A stretch of 64,000 nt of DNA from Rhodobacterales bacterium (GTDB lineage Bacteria > Pseudomonadota > Alphaproteobacteria > Rhizobiales > Stappiaceae). The translations under genes were made by a program, and so were the position numbers. Position 1 is the first letter of the stretch. Each line of letters opens with the position of its first letter. The stretch covers positions 1 to 64,000 of the forward strand of contig VIRH01000058.1 in assembly GCA_008107755.1 (NCBI GenBank). The letters run 5' to 3'. Positions 60,996 to 64,000 of the stretch are shown here, one piece after another. Under the pieces are notes generated by a model that was given only the letters and a program-made list of their open reading frames with translations, searched no databases and was not told the origin of the DNA.

Positions 60996-61358
60996 CTACC
61001 TGCTCAACCCCTTTTCCGCCATTTCCTCAAGATAGCCGCCCCAATGCTGGTCCCGGTTCCGGCCCAGGTCGAGGAAATAGGTCCAGGAGAAGATGCCGGA
61101 GTTGTGCATGTCGTCGAAATGAATGCGGACCGCATAGTTTCCGACCGGTTCGACCTTCATGATGCCGACATTCTTCTTGCCGGGCACCGTTTTCTTCTGT
61201 GACGGGGCATGGCCCTTGACCTCTGCCGAGGGAGAACAGACCCGAAGGTATTCAGCGGAAAGGTCGTGTCGCTCGCCGCTGTCGAAAGCGATGGAAAGCG
61301 TCTTCCTGTCCTCGGAAACGCGCAGCTCTGTCGGCCAGGGGGCGGTTGGGTCGGTCAT
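60996..61358 (-). CDS. DUF971 (gamma-butyrobetaine hydroxylase-like N-terminal) domain protein
   Basis: A 120-aa protein built of one GBBH-like N-terminal domain: PTELRVSEDRKTLSIAFDSG, the segment LSAEYLRVCSPSAEVKGH, KVEPVGNYAVRIHFDDMHNS and GIFSWTYFLDLG. Stand-alone members occur widely and have been linked to iron-sulfur proteins or ApbC/Mrp fusions, but their function is not settled. It follows the photolyase gene on the same strand after about 70 bases. Confidence 0.88.
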   Translation of the reverse strand: MTDPTAPWPTELRVSEDRKTLSIAFDSGERHDLSAEYLRVCSPSAEVKGHAPSQKKTVPGKKNVGIMKVEPVGNYAVRIHFDDMHNSGIFSWTYFLDLGRNRDQHWGGYLEEMAEKGLSR

Positions 61359-61427
61359 GCGGTCATCCTGATCGTCACTGCGCGTCTTGTTAAATTCGGG
61401 CGGACGATACTGTGAACAGGCCCAAGG

Positions 61428-62864
61428 TCAAGACGCATTCTGCCCTTCTTCCTTGACTGCCTCATATCCATCCAGCGCGGCCTGACGTGCCTTTGCATGC
61501 TCAACCATCGGTTCGGGATAGGTCTCGCCAAGCTTGACACCGGCCTCTTCCAGCACCTCTTCGTCGGCCTCGAACGGGGCAAAGAGATCCCTGGTCGGCA
61601 GGTCCTTCAGCTCCGGGACCCATTTGCGAATGTAGTCGCCTTCTGGGTCGAACTTCTCGCCCTGCGTCATCGGATTGAAGATTCGGAAATAAGGCGCGGC
61701 GTCCGCACCGGACCCGGCCACCCACTGCCAGCCGGCGGAATTGTTCGCGAGATCTGCATCCAGCAAGGTGTCCCGGAACCACTCCTCCCCATGGCTCCAG
61801 TGAAGGCGGAGATGCTTGACGAGAAAGCTCGCCGCGACCATACGCACCCGGTTGTGCATGTAACCGGTCTGCCAAAGCTCGCGCATACCCGCGTCAACGA
61901 TCGGGTACCCTGTCATTCCCTTTTGCCACCGCTCCAGATCCTTTTCCGACTCGCGCCACGGGTAGGCATCGAAGGTGGACCGCCAGTTCTCGGAGGGCAG
62001 TTTCGGAAAATGATAGAGGAGATGGTAGGAAAATTCGCGCCAGGCGACTTCGCTCAGGAACTTCATTCCATCGGAGGACAGGTCGTCATCTTCGGCAATC
62101 CGCTGCTGCGTTGCTGCCCAGATTTGCCTTGGCGAAATATCACCGCAATGGAGCGACGGCGAAAGGCGGGAGACGTTGGGCATGTCCGGCCGGTTGCGAC
62201 ACGAACCATAGTCTTTCAGCCCCTCCTTCAAGAACTCGTCGAGGCGGCTCATTGCGCCCTTTTCACCGGGCTGCCAGAGTTCCTCCCACCCCTTGGCCCA
62301 ATTCGGTTTGGTCGGCAGAAGACCGAACGCGCCGAGATCCTCGCCCTCATCGAAGGAAACGAAGTCGATTTTTTCAGGAGCTGGAACAAGATCGCCGACA
62401 TCCAGCTCCTTTGCCGCTTTCCAGAAGGGGGAATAGACCTTGTAGGGTCCCCCGGATTTCGTCTCGATTTCCCATGGTTCGAAGAGCAACGACGCCTTGA
62501 AACTCTTGACCTCGAGACCCTCGTCTTTCAAGGCCGACTTGATATCCGTGTCCCGTTCGATCGCATGAGGCTCATAGCACCTGTTCCAGTAAATCGCGTC
62601 GACGCCAGCCTTTTCCGCGATATCAGGAATGAGGTGGCGGGCACTGCCGCGCATCAGCACCAGTTCCGGCATTTCTTTCTTGAGTGCGTCCAGACTGTGA
62701 TGCAGCCACCACCTCGAGGCCCCGCCGAGCGGGTGCGTTTCTCCCGACTGCTCCGCTTCCTCCATGACGAAAACCGGCAGCACCTCTCCCTTTTTGGCTG
62801 CTTCCGCAAGCGCGGGATTGTCCGCGACGCGCAGATCACGGCGAAACCATACAAGTGTCTTCAT
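61428..62864 (-). CDS. phrB: Deoxyribodipyrimidine photolyase (class I CPD photolyase type)
   Basis: A 478-aa flavoprotein that repairs UV-induced pyrimidine dimers with blue light. N-terminal antenna domain: LVWFRRDLRVADNPALAEAA. C-terminal FAD domain: VAWREFSYHLLYHFPKLP, GYPIVDAGMRELWQTGYMHN, RMVAASFLVKHLRLHW and DADLANNSAGWQWVAGSG. These match class I CPD photolyases; an iron-sulfur-type or cryptochrome relative is less likely. AAGGA-like sequence precedes the ATG at 62864. Divergent from moaA. Confidence 0.94.
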   Translation of the reverse strand: MKTLVWFRRDLRVADNPALAEAAKKGEVLPVFVMEEAEQSGETHPLGGASRWWLHHSLDALKKEMPELVLMRGSARHLIPDIAEKAGVDAIYWNRCYEPHAIERDTDIKSALKDEGLEVKSFKASLLFEPWEIETKSGGPYKVYSPFWKAAKELDVGDLVPAPEKIDFVSFDEGEDLGAFGLLPTKPNWAKGWEELWQPGEKGAMSRLDEFLKEGLKDYGSCRNRPDMPNVSRLSPSLHCGDISPRQIWAATQQRIAEDDDLSSDGMKFLSEVAWREFSYHLLYHFPKLPSENWRSTFDAYPWRESEKDLERWQKGMTGYPIVDAGMRELWQTGYMHNRVRMVAASFLVKHLRLHWSHGEEWFRDTLLDADLANNSAGWQWVAGSGADAAPYFRIFNPMTQGEKFDPEGDYIRKWVPELKDLPTRDLFAPFEADEEVLEEAGVKLGETYPEPMVEHAKARQAALDGYEAVKEEGQNAS

Positions 62865-63004
62865 GCTTGTCCTTGTCTTTCCTTGTCAAAGAGATACGCC
62901 GGACGGCGCAATCGGATCATCGGGCGTTCAACGCCCTGCAAGAACGAACCAGGGCAGTCTGCCGGCGAATAGGCGAATAGCGGACTTTCCGGCTCCGGAT
63001 TTGT

Positions 63005-63052
63005 TTGATATTGCGTGATCAGACGCCATATGATCGGAAAGATAACCGATCA
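63005..63052 (+). promoter_or_regulatory. moaA promoter overlapped by an inverted repeat
   Basis: TTGATA (63005-63010), an 18-base spacer and TATGAT (63029-63034), each five of six to consensus. A perfect 7-bp inverted repeat TGATCGG / CCGATCA (63031-63037 with 63046-63052) overlaps the -10 box and the expected start point. It could be a repressor operator or a hairpin at the very 5' end of the mRNA, just before the GAGGGAGAG ribosome binding site. Confidence 0.5.
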
Positions 63053-63071
63053 CGACGAGGGAGAGCCAAAC

Positions 63072-64000
63072 GTGACAGACGACAAGATCGTTCTGCCGAT
63101 ACAGGAAGCCGACGCCCCCAGTGTGCCCTCTCCCATGATCGATCCGTTTGGGCGTGCGGTTACTTATCTGCGCGTTTCCGTGACCGACCGCTGTGATTTC
63201 CGCTGTGTCTATTGCATGGCAGAAGACATGACTTTTCTGCCGAAACGCGAGCTCCTGTCCCTTGAAGAGCTCGACCGTCTTTGCACGGCCTTCATCGAAA
63301 AGGGTGTGCGCAAACTGCGTTTGACCGGCGGCGAGCCGCTTGTGCGCAAGAATATCATGAGCCTGATCCGCAGTCTTGGCCGGCATCTCGACAGTGGCGC
63401 CCTTGAGGAGCTGACGCTGACCACCAACGGGTCCCAACTCGCGCGCTTTGCTCACGAGCTGCGTGACTGCGGCGTACGCCGGATCAATGTCTCCATCGAC
63501 ACCCTGGACACCCAGAAGTTCAAAAGCGTAACGCGCTGGGGCGATCTGGGGAAAGTGATGGAGGGGATTCGGGCTGCGAGCGAGGCAGGTCTTCAGATCA
63601 AGATCAACATGGTTGCCCTGAAGGATGTGAACGAGCACGAGATCGAATCGATGCTGGAGTGGTGCCACGGCCAAGGTCACGATCTGACGCTGATCGAGAC
63701 GATGCCTCTTGGGGAGATCGACGGCGACCGGACGGATCAGTACCTGCCGCTTTCAACGGTCCGCTCCAGGTTGTCAGAGCGGTTCACCCTGACGGATATC
63801 CCTTACAAGACCGGCGGTCCGGCCCGATATGTGACTATTGAGGAAACCGGCGGACGGCTCGGCTTCATCACTCCGATGACACATAATTTCTGCGAAAGCT
63901 GCAATCGTGTGCGCGTGACCTGCACTGGCCAGCTTTACATGTGCCTCGGGCAGGAAGACATGGCCGACCTGCGTGCGCCGTTGCGCGCCTCGGAAGGCAA
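63072..64000 (+). CDS. moaA: GTP 3',8-cyclase MoaA, 3' end outside window
   Basis: The frame runs open from a GTG at 63072 to the right edge, about 309 codons, so only the last few tens of residues are missing. This is a radical SAM enzyme for the first step of molybdenum cofactor synthesis. The N-terminal SAM cluster motif is [12 protein letters not shown]; then [20 protein letters not shown]. The C-terminal second [4Fe-4S] site is [11 protein letters not shown] with the third cysteine in MCLGQED. GAGGGAGAG lies upstream of the GTG. The missing end should carry the double-glycine tail activated together with MoaC. Confidence 0.95.
   Translation, partial: MTDDKIVLPIQEADAPSVPSPMIDPFGRAVTYLRVSVTDRCDFRCVYCMAEDMTFLPKRELLSLEELDRLCTAFIEKGVRKLRLTGGEPLVRKNIMSLIRSLGRHLDSGALEELTLTTNGSQLARFAHELRDCGVRRINVSIDTLDTQKFKSVTRWGDLGKVMEGIRAASEAGLQIKINMVALKDVNEHEIESMLEWCHGQGHDLTLIETMPLGEIDGDRTDQYLPLSTVRSRLSERFTLTDIPYKTGGPARYVTIEETGGRLGFITPMTHNFCESCNRVRVTCTGQLYMCLGQEDMADLRAPLRASEG

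Overview
The window reads as ordinary chromosome of a GC-rich alphaproteobacterium of the Hyphomicrobiales (Rhizobiales). Gene content and protein character (soxBDAG sarcosine oxidase, class I PhaC, an aminotransferase-hom-glpX-recJ operon, TamA/TamB, non-pyrrolysine MttB, Bmt) resemble marine Stappiaceae such as Roseibium/Labrenzia. That placement is inference from recognised families; no rRNA is present. I see no tRNA, prophage, insertion sequence or CRISPR array.

Layout. 0-6.6 kb: start of a glutathione-dependent formaldehyde dehydrogenase gene (minus), then the overlapping soxBDAG operon (plus) and an endonuclease/exonuclease/phosphatase-fold gene. 6.6-12.3 kb (minus): a twice-repeated cassette of Nudix hydrolase plus PiT phosphate transporter, then a nitrilase-family hydrolase and a tiny membrane protein. 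12.4-18.3 kb (minus): recJ, glpX, hom and an aminotransferase in one operon, plus a small lipoprotein. 18.8-27.3 kb: phaC, a membrane protein, agmatinase, a zinc CDF exporter, guanine deaminase, and a divergent MFS/MerR pair. 27.4-31.1 kb: rplM-rpsI, a diguanylate cyclase, a hotdog thioesterase and a secreted protein. 31.2-39.4 kb: betaine-homocysteine methyltransferase, a dimethylglycine-dehydrogenase-like flavoprotein, an MttB-family methyltransferase, an AGE-family epimerase and folD. 39.7-46.6 kb: tamA-tamB and an XRE regulator. 46.6-52.7 kb (minus): an Ldh-family dehydrogenase, a CHASE2-GGDEF-EAL protein behind a FecR-domain protein with a repetitive Asn/Gly tail, and a glycerophosphodiesterase. 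53.1-57.7 kb: yceI-cytochrome b561-yceI, class I fumarase, L,D-transpeptidase. 57.8-61 kb: a TetR regulator and a divergent four-gene operon with repeated operator-like sites. 61-64 kb: a DUF971 protein, photolyase and the start of moaA.

How the genes work together. The clearest theme is methyl removal from glycine betaine. Bmt would give dimethylglycine, the GcvT-type flavoprotein sarcosine, and SoxBDAG glycine. FolD and the formaldehyde dehydrogenase can take the released one-carbon units. An MttB-family protein without any in-frame amber codon sits divergent to this cluster with no corrinoid protein gene in the window. Other points worth a second look are the duplicated Nudix-PiT cassette, the FecR-repeat protein paired with CHASE2-GGDEF-EAL, a SoxR-box-like MerR promoter whose regulator lacks the SoxR cysteine cluster, and three copies of one operator-like motif at the TetR locus.
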